Source of the DNA: Spirosoma utsteinense
GTDB taxonomy: Bacteria > Bacteroidota > Bacteroidia > Cytophagales > Spirosomataceae
Direction of reading: 5' to 3'
NCBI RefSeq assembly: GCF_014282275.1
Contig: NZ_VFIA01000008.1
Coordinates: 141,725 to 205,724 of the forward strand
DNA: 64,000 bases
Shown: piece by piece, positions 33,085-41,210 of the stretch
Numbering within the stretch: position 1 is the stretch's first letter
Layout of the letters: every line of letters begins with the position of its first letter
Notes under the pieces: generated by a model
Told to the model about the DNA's origin: nothing
The model's database searches: none
The model's input: only the letters and a program-made list of their open reading frames with translations
Translations under genes and position numbers: made by a program

Positions 33085-33284
33085 GTAGAGACGCAACCCC
33101 TTGCGTCTCATGATGCGTCAGCCTGTCACGTGTGTCTCTTGATGCGTCAGCCTGTCACGTGCCTCTCTTGATGCGTCAGCCTGTTACGTGCCTACCACAT
33201 GTGTCAGCCTGTCACGTGCGTGAGACGAGGGCTGGCGCATGTGGTGGGCTGACGCATGTGAGACGCAAAGGGTTGCGTCTCTAC
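33085..33284. repeat. 200-bp composite repeat: 26-bp terminal inverted repeats with internal tandem repeats
   Basis: Terminal arms 33085-33110 and 33259-33284 are inverted repeats of 26 bp with one mismatch, built on GTAGAGACGCAA. Inside, a unit around GATGCGTCAGCCTGTCACGTG is repeated four times with a 28-29 bp period (from 33112, 33141, 33170 and 33198). An inverted copy GGGCTGACGCATG lies near the right end. The right arm supplies the stop codon of the adjacent ABC transporter gene (33281-33283). It looks like a non-coding mobile element or repeat cassette. Confidence 0.75.
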
Positions 33285-35083
33285 TCTATTGTTTCAAATT
33301 GCAGCCGGACCAAATTGGCGTAGATGCCGTCTTCCTGCATGGCCAACTGATCATGAGTGCCGGTTTCGGCGATCTGCCCTTCACGCATTACGTAAATCAT
33401 ATCGACCTTACGGATCGTTGCCAGCCGGTGCGCGATGATGATGGTGGTGCGGTTCTGCATCAGTTCGTCGAGCGCTTCCTGCACCAGCCGTTCCGACTCG
33501 GCATCGAGTGAACTCGTTGCTTCGTCCAGCACCAGAATAGCCGGATCTTTCAGAATAGCGCGGGCAATGGCAATCCGCTGCCGCTGTCCGCCTGATAGCT
33601 TCACGCCCCGCTCACCCACGATCGTCTGTAGACCCTCCGGAAACGAATCGATAAACTGGAGGGCGTTGGCCTTGCGGGCAGCCTCGCGCACTTCGGCTTC
33701 GGTGGCGCCCGCTTTACCATATTGAATGTTTTCCTGGATCGTGCCGCCGAAAAGCATCACCTCCTGCGGCACAACGGCGATGTTCTTCCGAAGCTCCGTC
33801 ACGTTGAAGGTGGCCAGATCGCGGTCATCGACAGTAATTTTACCACCCCCAAGCTGATAATACCGCATCAGCAATTGCACAATGGTCGATTTGCCGGCCC
33901 CACTCTGTCCAACCAGCGCAATCTTACGGCCAGCCGCCACATTGAGCGAAATGCCTTTGAGTACCGCTATATCGGGACGGGACGGGTACGAGAACCGGAC
34001 GTCTTCGAACCGGACGTGGCCCTGTACCGGCACAAACAACGGTACCTCTTCTGTTGCGTTCACTTCCGATGTTTCGCCAAGGATTTCGAGGATGCGCTCG
34101 GACGCACCAACGGTCTTCTGCAACTGGGCATACAGATCGCCCATGCCCGCTACCGAGCCACCAATGAAGGTTGTGTAGACAATAAAGGTCAGCAAGTCGG
34201 CGAAAGGCATCTCGTTGGATAATACCAGCGAACCTCCGTACCAGACCACGCCGATGATACCGCCGAAGAGCGCGAAAATGACGAACGACACGAACACACC
34301 CCGGAATTTGGCCGCCCGCAAAGCAGTGTTTACCACCTGTTGCAGGGCCGTTCCGTAGCGGTTGATTTCCAGTTTTTCATTGGTAAACGCCTTAACAATG
34401 TTTACCGACTGCAATGTCTCTTCAACGATGACATTGGCCGTTGCCAGCTGATCCTGCGCCAGTTTGGATAGCTTCCGAATAAATTTGCCGAATACGATTG
34501 CGGCAATGATAATGACGGGAAAGGTAGCCAGCATAAACAGCGTCAGTTTCCAGGAGACGTAGAAAATAATGGCCGTTCCAATAGTCAGTGTAGCAACCTG
34601 ACGGAATAACTCCGCCAGTGTCAGCGTCAGCACATCCTGCAACTGCGATACGTCGGCCGATATTCGGCTAGTCAGTTCGCCCACGCGCCGTTGCTCAAAG
34701 AACGGGATTGGCAGGGTGATGATTTTGCTATAGGTAGCCCGGCGCACATCGGCCATGGCGCGCTCGCTCACCTGCGAGAAGAAGTAGATCCGGAAGAAGG
34801 AGAAGATGGCCTGCGCGATAAGCACACCAACAAAAAACAAAGTGACCTGATTGAGCGAGAACGCCGATTTCCCCTGAATTACGCTGGTGATCTGCCCAAT
34901 CAGTAACCCGAAGCTCATGGTTGTACCGGTCGACAGGATCAGGAACGCAAACCCGATCATGTACTTTATACGGTACGGCTTTACGAACCGAAATATGCTG
35001 ATTGCCTTCTTGAGGCTGTCGCGGTTCAATTTCTTTTTATCTTCTTCGTTGGCTTCTGTGCCAGAATTTCGTCCTCGTGCCAT
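33281..35083 (-). CDS. MsbA-type ABC exporter (fused permease-ATPase)
   Basis: A 600-aa half-transporter. Six membrane helices (about 40-320) precede an ATPase domain with Walker A GQSGAGKST (about 388-396), signature LSGGQRQR (about 493) and Walker B ILVLDEATSSLDAESE. The group exports lipids or drugs across the inner membrane as homodimers. The C-terminus ends FETIE followed by a TAG that belongs to the terminal arm of the repeat element, so the original end may have been different. Confidence 0.9.
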   Translation of the reverse strand: MARGRNSGTEANEEDKKKLNRDSLKKAISIFRFVKPYRIKYMIGFAFLILSTGTTMSFGLLIGQITSVIQGKSAFSLNQVTLFFVGVLIAQAIFSFFRIYFFSQVSERAMADVRRATYSKIITLPIPFFEQRRVGELTSRISADVSQLQDVLTLTLAELFRQVATLTIGTAIIFYVSWKLTLFMLATFPVIIIAAIVFGKFIRKLSKLAQDQLATANVIVEETLQSVNIVKAFTNEKLEINRYGTALQQVVNTALRAAKFRGVFVSFVIFALFGGIIGVVWYGGSLVLSNEMPFADLLTFIVYTTFIGGSVAGMGDLYAQLQKTVGASERILEILGETSEVNATEEVPLFVPVQGHVRFEDVRFSYPSRPDIAVLKGISLNVAAGRKIALVGQSGAGKSTIVQLLMRYYQLGGGKITVDDRDLATFNVTELRKNIAVVPQEVMLFGGTIQENIQYGKAGATEAEVREAARKANALQFIDSFPEGLQTIVGERGVKLSGGQRQRIAIARAILKDPAILVLDEATSSLDAESERLVQEALDELMQNRTTIIIAHRLATIRKVDMIYVMREGQIAETGTHDQLAMQEDGIYANLVRLQFETIE

Positions 35084-35123
35084 TAGTTAGTGCTTTCAGA
35101 TCTGTACGTCTGATGGTTGTTGA

Positions 35124-35191
35124 GTTTCGGTGGTGTGTTGACGTGGTGTCAGGTTTGAGAACCTGACACCACATCAACACACCACCGAAAC
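35124..35191. repeat. 32-bp inverted repeat, possible terminator of gldB
   Basis: Arms 35124-35155 and 35160-35191 are complementary with one mismatch around a TGAG loop. It lies 9 bp after the gldB stop codon on the minus strand and 41 bp ahead of the ABC transporter ATG. It can act as a terminator, but the length and perfection suggest a dispersed palindromic repeat. Confidence 0.65.
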
Positions 35192-35199
35192 CACGTCTT

Positions 35200-36174
35200 T
35201 TATTCTTTTTGTCCTTTATAGCCCGACTGCTCAAAAATCTGCCGGGCGTCACTGTTTCTCATCAAATCGGTAATGCCAACATCATCATGCTGGTCGTGGT
35301 AGCGGCCAACAATCCGCCAGCCCACCCAGCGTCCGATCGCACCGGGGCAGCGCTGCCCAATTTCAGCGGTAAAGGGCCGTTCGTTCAAATATCGGTCTTT
35401 TATAGCTGGATTAGTTTGATAGATTAACTGGTTATCAATAAAATGCGCCCAAACAATGTCCTGCGCATTAAACGTTTCGGTCAATTGCGTGTCTGAGTAT
35501 CCGATCACCAGACTATCAGCCACGTCGGGAAGCATGGTTTTTGTAAAGACATAGCTTTTGCCATAGTATACCATATCGGCCAACATAGTTTGATCAGCCC
35601 GATTAGTCGCATTGAATTTGTCGGATATGGCAAAGACGATAGCTGGCACGATGTACTCTTTCTGGTATCGTCGTAAAATGTACTGCGGATATTGTGGACC
35701 CCGTGGACGGAATTTTGCCGTGGGTCCGGCAAAATAATCGAGGCCTATCACGATCAGGCTATCGGTAACAAGCAGGTCGGGGCCCATAAAGCCCGTGACA
35801 ACGGTAGCTATCCTGGGTGTTCGGAAGTCTGGGAAGTCTTTTCGGATGTTGGCAAAAGCTTCAGAGAGCTGGCTGTTAAGATTGGTAAGATCACCAAACT
35901 CAGCCTGGACCTGCCGGTTAAGTTCGTTCAGCGCTGGATTGCTAACCCGGTTGGTCAATTCATGGATAAGAGCCGTATCATTTCCGGCTCCATTCGCGTT
36001 AAAGTACAATTGAGATACAGCGGGGTTCTCGTTCAGAAACGCCCGGATACTGTCGGTCGACTTAGCGGCAAACAGTTGCTGGTCGAGCCGCTGAATTGCT
36101 AAATCTTCGTGTTTACCGCACGAAACCAGTAAAAAAGAACAAAAAAGCCCAAGCAGGGCTATGTATAGTCGCAT
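35200..36174 (-). CDS. gldB: Gliding motility lipoprotein GldB
   Basis: 324 aa from ATG 36174 (MRLYIALLGLFCSFLLVSCG), with lipobox LLVSC. The conserved GldB end is NERPFTAEIGQRCPGAIGRW, followed by VGWRIVGRY and DVGITDLM. Other family segments are IVIGLDYFAGP and QYPQYILRRY. GldB is needed for gliding and is associated with the type IX secretion / gliding machinery of Bacteroidota. It is divergent from an outer-membrane protein gene. Confidence 0.9.
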   Translation of the reverse strand: MRLYIALLGLFCSFLLVSCGKHEDLAIQRLDQQLFAAKSTDSIRAFLNENPAVSQLYFNANGAGNDTALIHELTNRVSNPALNELNRQVQAEFGDLTNLNSQLSEAFANIRKDFPDFRTPRIATVVTGFMGPDLLVTDSLIVIGLDYFAGPTAKFRPRGPQYPQYILRRYQKEYIVPAIVFAISDKFNATNRADQTMLADMVYYGKSYVFTKTMLPDVADSLVIGYSDTQLTETFNAQDIVWAHFIDNQLIYQTNPAIKDRYLNERPFTAEIGQRCPGAIGRWVGWRIVGRYHDQHDDVGITDLMRNSDARQIFEQSGYKGQKE

Positions 36175-36213
36175 GAAAATCACCGGTTTTCTATATTGAA
36201 AACGTGCAAAATT

Positions 36214-37104
36214 ATGAAAAAAGTTGCAGGGATCAGCCTGATTTTGACGTTACTGGCCCTGGTGTCAGTCTACGCTCAGTCGAATGTGACCCGTCCCAAG
36301 GTATATCGCCCTAAAACGGCTTATTCAAAAGAATCGGATAGCCGGTTCCGTAAAATCCTCGGCGACAACTATGACGAGCGGGACCAGAACCAAAAGGAGT
36401 ATGACGATGACCGTAAACGTCGGCGTCGACGGCAACAAACCGACGACTCCTACAACGGCACGGGTCCAGACTATGCACGCCCGAACCACCTCATCGAAAT
36501 GAGCATTCGGTTTGCACCTTCCCTCAATCAGAACACGGCTGAAGGAATTGGAACATACGCCGGATTTCAAAATAATGGTGCAGCTGTTCGGATGAGCGTT
36601 GGCCCAACGCTGGATTATTTTTTCTTCAAGGACCGCTACGCCCTAAGCACGGGGCTTTGGTATACCATCAAACGATCAGGTTTTCAGATGCCCGGCTCTT
36701 TTGGCGAAACGCGGTTTATTCCCGGCATGCCCTACAAAGAGTCCATCTACAATTTACAATACCTGCAAGTGCCGGCAACGGTGAAATTATTTGCCAATAA
36801 TATTTCGCCCGGCATCCGGCTGTACGTACAAACAGGTGGCTTACTGAGTTTGAAAGTTGCCGAAAAAGCGCTTCAAACCGAACGTAATGCCCTCTATGCG
36901 GCACAAAGCGGTGGCGACCGGCGGCAGTATGGTTTTGGCGATATCGAGCTGTTGCTCGGCACGGGTGTTCAATACAAGATTAACCAGACAAACGCCTTTA
37001 ATATGGGCGTAAGTTATCAGCGTGGTCTGATCAACGTTGCCCGGGAAAACCAGCTAGTCTCTAAAAACCGGGTGTTGAGCCTCGACCTGGGGTTTAAATT
37101 CTAA
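36214..37104 (+). CDS. Outer membrane beta-barrel protein (PorT-like)
   Basis: 296 aa from ATG 36214 (MKKVAGISLILTLLALVSVY), a Sec signal peptide. A very basic/polar linker (DDDRKRRRRRQQTDDSY) is followed by alternating beta-strands of a porin-like barrel (EMSIRFAPSLNQNT, MSVGPTLDYFFFKDRYALST), ending in aromatic F (LDLGFKF). It resembles PorT / outer membrane beta-barrel family proteins. The 32-residue charged linker after the signal peptide is unusual. Confidence 0.78.
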   Translation: MKKVAGISLILTLLALVSVYAQSNVTRPKVYRPKTAYSKESDSRFRKILGDNYDERDQNQKEYDDDRKRRRRRQQTDDSYNGTGPDYARPNHLIEMSIRFAPSLNQNTAEGIGTYAGFQNNGAAVRMSVGPTLDYFFFKDRYALSTGLWYTIKRSGFQMPGSFGETRFIPGMPYKESIYNLQYLQVPATVKLFANNISPGIRLYVQTGGLLSLKVAEKALQTERNALYAAQSGGDRRQYGFGDIELLLGTGVQYKINQTNAFNMGVSYQRGLINVARENQLVSKNRVLSLDLGFKF

Positions 37105-37109
37105 TTACC

Positions 37110-37865
37110 TTAAATCCGCATTTCAATACCATTCCCGCGCAGATAACCTTTCAGCGCGGGAATTTCTATTTCCTTAAAGTGGAAAATACTGGCAGCCAGC
37201 CCGGCGTCGGCCTGACCAGTAGTAAAGACGTCGACGAAGTGGTCCATCGTCCCGGCTCCTCCCGACGCAATGACGGGGATATTGGCCGAGGCTGAAATCT
37301 GAGCCGTCAACTCAATGGCAAAGCCCGCTTTGGTACCGTCGGTATCCATAGAGGTCAGTAGAATCTCACCCGCGCCCCGCTCTTCTATTTCTTTCGCCCA
37401 GGCAATGGTGCGCAACTCGGTTGGTTTGCGACCGCCGTGGGTATGAACGATGTGTTCGCCGTTTAGAAAGCGCGTGTCGATAGCCACGACGATGCACTGG
37501 CTACCGAACTCCAGCGCCAGTTCGTTGATCAGGTCGGGATTGCGCACCGCCGATGAGTTGATCGAGATCTTGTCGGCACCTGCGTTGAGCAGGGCTGATA
37601 CGTCGGCCACCGATGAGATACCGCCCCCAACCGTAAAGGGAATATTGATGGTGTGAGCGACGTTTCGGACGAGATCGATCAGCGTCTTCCGTTCGTCGAC
37701 CGTTGCGGTTATATCCAGAAAAACCAGTTCGTCGGCCCCCTGTTCGGCATAGATCGCGGCCAGGGCTACAGGATCACCCGCATCGCGGAGGTTAATAAAG
37801 TTAGTCCCTTTTACGGTGCGCCCGTCTTTGATGTCGAGGCAGGGAATGATGCGTTTTGTCAGCAT
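37110..37865 (-). CDS. hisF: Imidazole glycerol phosphate synthase cyclase subunit
   Basis: A 251-aa (beta/alpha)8 enzyme that with HisH makes imidazole glycerol phosphate and [24 protein letters not shown] carries catalytic Asp11, and [14 protein letters not shown] the second catalytic Asp region. The phosphate loops are VGGGISS and [11 protein letters not shown]. It is last in the his operon, 1 bp after the GNAT gene. Confidence 0.96.
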   Translation of the reverse strand: MLTKRIIPCLDIKDGRTVKGTNFINLRDAGDPVALAAIYAEQGADELVFLDITATVDERKTLIDLVRNVAHTINIPFTVGGGISSVADVSALLNAGADKISINSSAVRNPDLINELALEFGSQCIVVAIDTRFLNGEHIVHTHGGRKPTELRTIAWAKEIEERGAGEILLTSMDTDGTKAGFAIELTAQISASANIPVIASGGAGTMDHFVDVFTTGQADAGLAASIFHFKEIEIPALKGYLRGNGIEMRI

Positions 37866-37866
37866 G

Positions 37867-38289
37867 TTAGTATCGTTCGATCAGCTTGCGCTGCATGAAG
37901 ATTTCGGGTTTGTCGAGGGCTGTAAAGCCAAACTGTTCATAGAGGGTATGGGCATCGCGGGTAGCCAGCACCCACCGGCGCAGCCCCTGCAAAGACGGCC
38001 AGTTCGAGATCGTCTCTATCAATTGTTTGGATAGTCCTCTCCCGCGATGTTCGGGTAGGATAAATACGTCGGAGAGGTAAGCAAACGTAGCCTGGTCCGT
38101 AATGACACGGGCAAAACCAACCTGATTATCGCCCTGATAGACACCAAAGCAAAGCGAATTGGCAATCGACCGTTCCACTACGTCGAGTGGTACGTTTTGC
38201 GCCCAGTAAGATTCCTGGCTCAAAAACTGCTGGATTAAAGGAACATCCAGCCTGGTCTTATCGGTGTCGATGGTATAGTCCCCGTTCAT
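37867..38289 (-). CDS. GNAT-family N-acetyltransferase inside the his operon
   Basis: A 140-aa acetyltransferase. [20 protein letters not shown] is followed by [18 protein letters not shown], with the acetyl-CoA loop RGRGLS, and [14 protein letters not shown] is the C-terminal GNAT signature. It overlaps hisA by 4 bp and ends 1 bp before hisF, so it is co-translated with histidine enzymes. The substrate is unknown, and a link to histidine metabolism is only inferred from position. Confidence 0.9.
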   Translation of the reverse strand: MNGDYTIDTDKTRLDVPLIQQFLSQESYWAQNVPLDVVERSIANSLCFGVYQGDNQVGFARVITDQATFAYLSDVFILPEHRGRGLSKQLIETISNWPSLQGLRRWVLATRDAHTLYEQFGFTALDKPEIFMQRKLIERY

Positions 38290-39008
38290 TGCTGACTAAT
38301 GGCATACAACTCCTTCAACGTTACCCGCCCCTCGTATATCGCTTTGCCCACGATGACGCCGTAGATATTCATGTCGGCCAGCATCTCGATGTCGCTCATG
38401 TTGCTGACACCTCCGCTGGCAATGATGTTCAAGTCAGGAAAACGATCCTGCAGGTTGCGATACAGATCGAATGACGGGCCCTGTAACAGACCGTCCTTGG
38501 CTACATCGGTACTGATGATGTAGCGAACACCCGTATCGACCCACTTCTCCAGAAAATCGTAGATCCAGACGTCGGTACCTTCTTCCCAGCCGCTGACGGC
38601 AATTTTCTCGTTTTTGGCGTCGGCACCGAGAATAATCTTTTCGGGCCCAAACTGCGAAAACCACCGTTCCAGTACGTCGGGCTGTTTCACGGCAATACTG
38701 CCGCCCGTTACCTGCTTAGCGCCACACTCGAACACCATCCGCAGATCATCGTCCGATTGGACGCCACCGCCAAAATCGATATGCAGGCTGGTTTTAGATG
38801 CGATCAATTCGAGCACTTTCCAGTTGATGACCCGTTTTTCACGGGCACCATCGAGATCCACCAGGTGCAGACGCGTTAAGCCAGCGCCTTCAAACTGCTG
38901 GGCTACTTCCAGCGGACGAGCATTATATTCGGTTTTCTGACGGTAGTCGCCCTGCGTAAGCCGGACAGCTTTGCCGTCGATGAGGTCGATTGCGGGTATG
39001 ATATGCAT
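38286..39008 (-). CDS. hisA: ProFAR isomerase
   Basis: 240 aa from ATG 39008 (MHIIPAIDLIDGKAVRLTQG), the canonical HisA start with catalytic Asp8; an earlier ATG at 39023 adds five residues. IISTDVAKDGLLQGPSFDLY has the second catalytic Asp. IDFGGGVQS and IASGGVSN are the phosphate-binding loops. It converts ProFAR to PRFAR for HisHF. Confidence 0.96.
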   Translation of the reverse strand: MHIIPAIDLIDGKAVRLTQGDYRQKTEYNARPLEVAQQFEGAGLTRLHLVDLDGAREKRVINWKVLELIASKTSLHIDFGGGVQSDDDLRMVFECGAKQVTGGSIAVKQPDVLERWFSQFGPEKIILGADAKNEKIAVSGWEEGTDVWIYDFLEKWVDTGVRYIISTDVAKDGLLQGPSFDLYRNLQDRFPDLNIIASGGVSNMSDIEMLADMNIYGVIVGKAIYEGRVTLKELYAISQQ

Positions 39009-39015
39009 ACGTAAC

Positions 39016-39072
39016 GCGGACATCCTGTCCGCTGGTAATTGAATGATATAGACCGGACGCGGACTTGTCCGC
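39016..39072. repeat. Two short GCGGAC palindromes between hisH and hisA
   Basis: GCGGACA-TCC-TGTCCGC (39016-39032) and GCGGAC-TT-GTCCGC (39059-39072) lie in the 73-bp gap between the two genes. They may be dispersed palindromic sequence or structures that protect or pause the his mRNA. Confidence 0.5.
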
Positions 39073-39081
39073 CCAGCCAGG

Positions 39082-39684
39082 TTACAGAGTTAAAAAGTTC
39101 TCCAGAATCCGCTGGCCAGCGTCACCGCTGATTTCGGCGTGGAACTGGGCTGCGTAAAAATTGTCGCGATGAAGCATAGCACTGAACGGCCTGACGTAGT
39201 CGCAGGTAGCCGTAGTGTAATCGCAGACATCGGCGGCATAGCTATGCACGAAGTATACGTAGGCGTTCTCAGGCAGGCCAGCCGTTAGCGGCCCGCGCAG
39301 ATCGTGGATGCTGTTCCAGCCAGTGTGTGGCACTTTAAGTCGGGTGTCGCCCAGCGTAGCGTTGGCCGGAAACCGCCGGACATCGATGTCGAAAATACCC
39401 ATGCAGTCGGTATTGTTTTCTTCCGAATGACGGCACATCAGCTGCATACCGACGCAGGTACCCAACACGGGTTGTTTCAGGGAGGGAATAAGCTTATCCA
39501 GGCCACGCTGGCGTAAATAGGCCATAGCCGTGCTGGCCTCGCCCACGCCGGGGAAAATAACCTTGTCGGCCGAGCGGATTTCAGCTTCGTCGTCGGTGAG
39601 CAGGTAGCCGGCACCGAGCCGTTCCAGGGCGTACATCACCGATTGTACGTTGCCCGCGTTGTATTTAATGATGACCGTTTTCAT
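39082..39684 (-). CDS. hisH: Imidazole glycerol phosphate synthase glutaminase subunit
   Basis: A 200-aa class I amidotransferase giving ammonia to HisF. The catalytic Cys is in VLGTCVGMQLM and the His/Glu in AAQFHAEISGDAG. YNAGNVQSVMYALERLG and VIFPGVGEASTAM form the oxyanion strand region. The His context is FHAE instead of the common FHPE. It is the first structural gene of the operon, 8 bp after the attenuator stem. Confidence 0.95.
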   Translation of the reverse strand: MKTVIIKYNAGNVQSVMYALERLGAGYLLTDDEAEIRSADKVIFPGVGEASTAMAYLRQRGLDKLIPSLKQPVLGTCVGMQLMCRHSEENNTDCMGIFDIDVRRFPANATLGDTRLKVPHTGWNSIHDLRGPLTAGLPENAYVYFVHSYAADVCDYTTATCDYVRPFSAMLHRDNFYAAQFHAEISGDAGQRILENFLTL

Positions 39685-39720
39685 AAAGAAAAAGCCCGGC
39701 TCTTTGGCAGAACCGGGCTT
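39685..39720 (-). terminator. Attenuator terminator of the his operon
   Basis: On the minus strand AAGCCCGGTTC (39710-39720) pairs over 11 bp (one G-U) with GAGCCGGGCTT (39692-39702), followed by TTTTTCTTT and directly by the hisH ATG. A full intrinsic terminator placed before the first gene instead of after the last fits attenuation. Confidence 0.88.
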
Positions 39721-39780
39721 CGTATATAACTGTGTGAATCAATCGATCCGAATCACAAAAACAAAGGCACCCCGTTCTGC
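39707..39780 (-). promoter_or_regulatory. Antiterminator arms of the his attenuator
   Basis: The stretch at 39770-39780 (minus strand GCAGAACGGGG) pairs in 10 of 11 positions with 39707-39717 (minus strand CCCGGTTCTGC), which is also the upstream arm of the terminator. The two structures exclude each other. The first arm begins at the last base of the leader stop codon, so a ribosome that finishes the leader covers it and lets the terminator form. A ribosome stalled at the His codons leaves it free. Confidence 0.8.
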
Positions 39781-39827
39781 TATGGCCGAACGCGATGATG
39801 ATGTAGTGCTGTTTTTGTGATGTTCAT
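39780..39827 (-). CDS. hisL: His operon leader peptide (15 aa, three His codons)
   Basis: MNITKTALHHHRVRP. Three consecutive CAT codons at 9-11, followed by Arg and a stop. Short length, a run of the amino acid made by the operon, a downstream terminator/antiterminator pair and a promoter directly upstream (39832-39862) together make this a classical attenuation leader. The promoter's -7 box ends only 4 bp ahead of the ATG, so the mRNA may be almost leaderless. Confidence 0.85.
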   Translation of the reverse strand: MNITKTALHHHRVRP

Positions 39828-39831
39828 GCTG

Positions 39832-39862
39832 CAAAGGTAATGGGTCTGACAGACGTATCAAA
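39832..39862 (-). promoter_or_regulatory. Promoter of the his operon
   Basis: TTTG-N19-TACCTTTG, an exact match to the Bacteroidota consensus: -7 at 39832-39839, -33 at 39859-39862. The -33 box overlaps the stop codon of the copied DUF72 tail (39858-39887). Confidence 0.8.
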
Positions 39863-39887
39863 ACAAACTTCCCTGCACCACTTTGGG
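39858..39887 (-). pseudogene. Duplicated 3' tail of the DUF72 gene
   Basis: Positions 39860-39887 match 40304-40331 in 27 of 28 bases. Read on the minus strand this is PKVVQGSLF plus a stop, the same end as the intact DUF72 protein. Only this tail is present; the frame is closed a few codons upstream. The two copies form direct repeats around the DUF433 module. Confidence 0.7.
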
Positions 39888-39906
39888 TCGCCTGATCGAT
39901 CACAGA

Positions 39907-40056
39907 TCAATCCGGCGCGTTCTCAGCTTTTGCGTTGTGACCGTAGTAAAACAACCGACCAGCTTGTCTAAGCGCTCTGATAACAACTTTATCAGTATTT
40001 CTTTCATAACAGCTGTTTCTCTGAAATGATACCGGATTCTCGTCAGCCATTATCAT
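39907..40056 (-). pseudogene. Degenerate DUF5615-like toxin remnant
   Basis: A 49-aa frame (MIMADENPVSFQRNSCYERN ... ending AENAPD) whose start overlaps the DUF433 stop (ATGA), as in real toxin-antitoxin pairs. The N-terminal ADEN and the later DKVVIRALRQAGRLFYYG recall pieces of DUF5615 (PIN-like) toxins that normally accompany DUF433, but the protein is less than half the usual length and the middle is missing. It is probably a decayed toxin. The similarity is judged by eye. Confidence 0.45.
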
Positions 40057-40286
40057 GCTGCATTCAGCATAATGACTTCTTCATTCGCTAATACGTTCGA
40101 TGCATAATACAGCGCAGCTAATACGTCGGCTTCTTGTAAGTTGGGGTACATCGTTAACAGATCGTCTATTGTGGCTCCCTCAGACAATTTCCGAAGAAGT
40201 AGTTCAACCGTTAGTCGGGTACCTTTTACAACTGGTTTACCCAGCATGACATGATGGTCGGAAATGATTCGCTCGCGGTAGTTCAT
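40053..40286 (-). CDS. DUF433 antitoxin-like protein
   Basis: A 77-aa protein: RIISDHHVMLGKPVVKGTRL, TVELLLRKLSEGATIDDLLT and MYPNLQEADVLAALYYA, the complete DUF433 core. It contains a winged-helix-like fold usually acting as antitoxin and autoregulator beside a DUF5615 toxin. Here the toxin position holds only a remnant, so the antitoxin may be an orphan. The gene lies between 28-bp direct repeats. Confidence 0.88.
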   Translation of the reverse strand: MNYRERIISDHHVMLGKPVVKGTRLTVELLLRKLSEGATIDDLLTMYPNLQEADVLAALYYASNVLANEEVIMLNAA

Positions 40287-40301
40287 ATCGGCAATATACG
40301 G

Positions 40302-41210
40302 TTAAAACAAACTTCCCTGAACCACTTTGGGCTGCAATACCGGCTCGCGCAGATTCAGGCCACAATGTTTGTTTAGTTCACGGGTCCAGTAGAGAATCAG
40401 TTCGGGAGCCGTAGCGTTGTCGCCCCCGCCGTGAATGAACAGATACGCCGTTTGCAGGCCCTTTTCAAACCATGTTTTGAGCCGCTGTACCCAGGCATCC
40501 GCTCGGGCGTAATCGGTCGGGTGCCCTTCATTGGCAACGAAGCGAAGTGTAAGAACCGGGCTGCTCAGCCCCATGTGCAACACATCGCGCCGACCCGCCA
40601 CGTCAGTAATCACCGTATGGCGACGGAGTGCATAAAGTCCTTCCAGCGTTTGCATACCCGTAACGGGTTTGAACCAGTCGGGGTGCCGGAATTCGACGGC
40701 CACGTCCAGCTCATCAGGCAGGCTTTTCAGATAAGCTTCCAGCACCGACCATTTATCAGGCCCGAACGTGGGAGGCAATTGTAAAAAAGTCATGCCCAGG
40801 TGTTCTTCCAACCCCAGCACCGCATTCACGAACTCTTCGGTTAAGGCTTCGGAAGCAATCAAATGACGTTCGTGGCTGATCGCCTGCGGAAATTTAGGGC
40901 AATACGTAAACCCATTAGTTGCTTCGGCCCGCCACTTTTCGATCATCCCTGCCGTTGGAATCTGATAGTGGGTCAGATTGAGTTCGATGGTATTGAACTG
41001 CCGGGTATAGTAGTGCAGGAAGTCACGTTCCTTCGCGTTGGAAGGGTACACCTTGCCTACGTAGTCTTTATTGGCCCATACGGGTCCGCCAATATAAATC
41101 TGGGGTCGGGACGAGGGTTCGACAGCAGCCCAGATGCGTGCATTTGACGGCGCGCCGGGTGGCAAAGCGAAGTTAACTACGTCAAGGTTATGTGTTTTAC
41201 CGAAGTCCAT
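40302..41210 (-). CDS. DUF72-family protein
   Basis: 302 aa from ATG 41210 (MDFGKTHNLDVVNFALPPGA). Family segments are IYIGGPVWANKDYVGKVYP, FLHYYTRQFNTIELNLTHYQ, FQAI-like CPKFPQAISHERHL, LDVAVEFRHPDWF and FIHGGGDNATAPEL. DUF72 proteins adopt a TIM-barrel fold, and no reaction is firmly known to me. The C-terminus QPKVVQGSLF is the part that is duplicated at 39858-39887. Confidence 0.88.
   Translation of the reverse strand: MDFGKTHNLDVVNFALPPGAPSNARIWAAVEPSSRPQIYIGGPVWANKDYVGKVYPSNAKERDFLHYYTRQFNTIELNLTHYQIPTAGMIEKWRAEATNGFTYCPKFPQAISHERHLIASEALTEEFVNAVLGLEEHLGMTFLQLPPTFGPDKWSVLEAYLKSLPDELDVAVEFRHPDWFKPVTGMQTLEGLYALRRHTVITDVAGRRDVLHMGLSSPVLTLRFVANEGHPTDYARADAWVQRLKTWFEKGLQTAYLFIHGGGDNATAPELILYWTRELNKHCGLNLREPVLQPKVVQGSLF

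Noticed and set aside
33112..33240. Possible CRISPR array (28-29 bp period)
   Set aside because: Units are contiguous without unique spacers, vary in sequence and lie inside a palindromic element. No cas genes are nearby.
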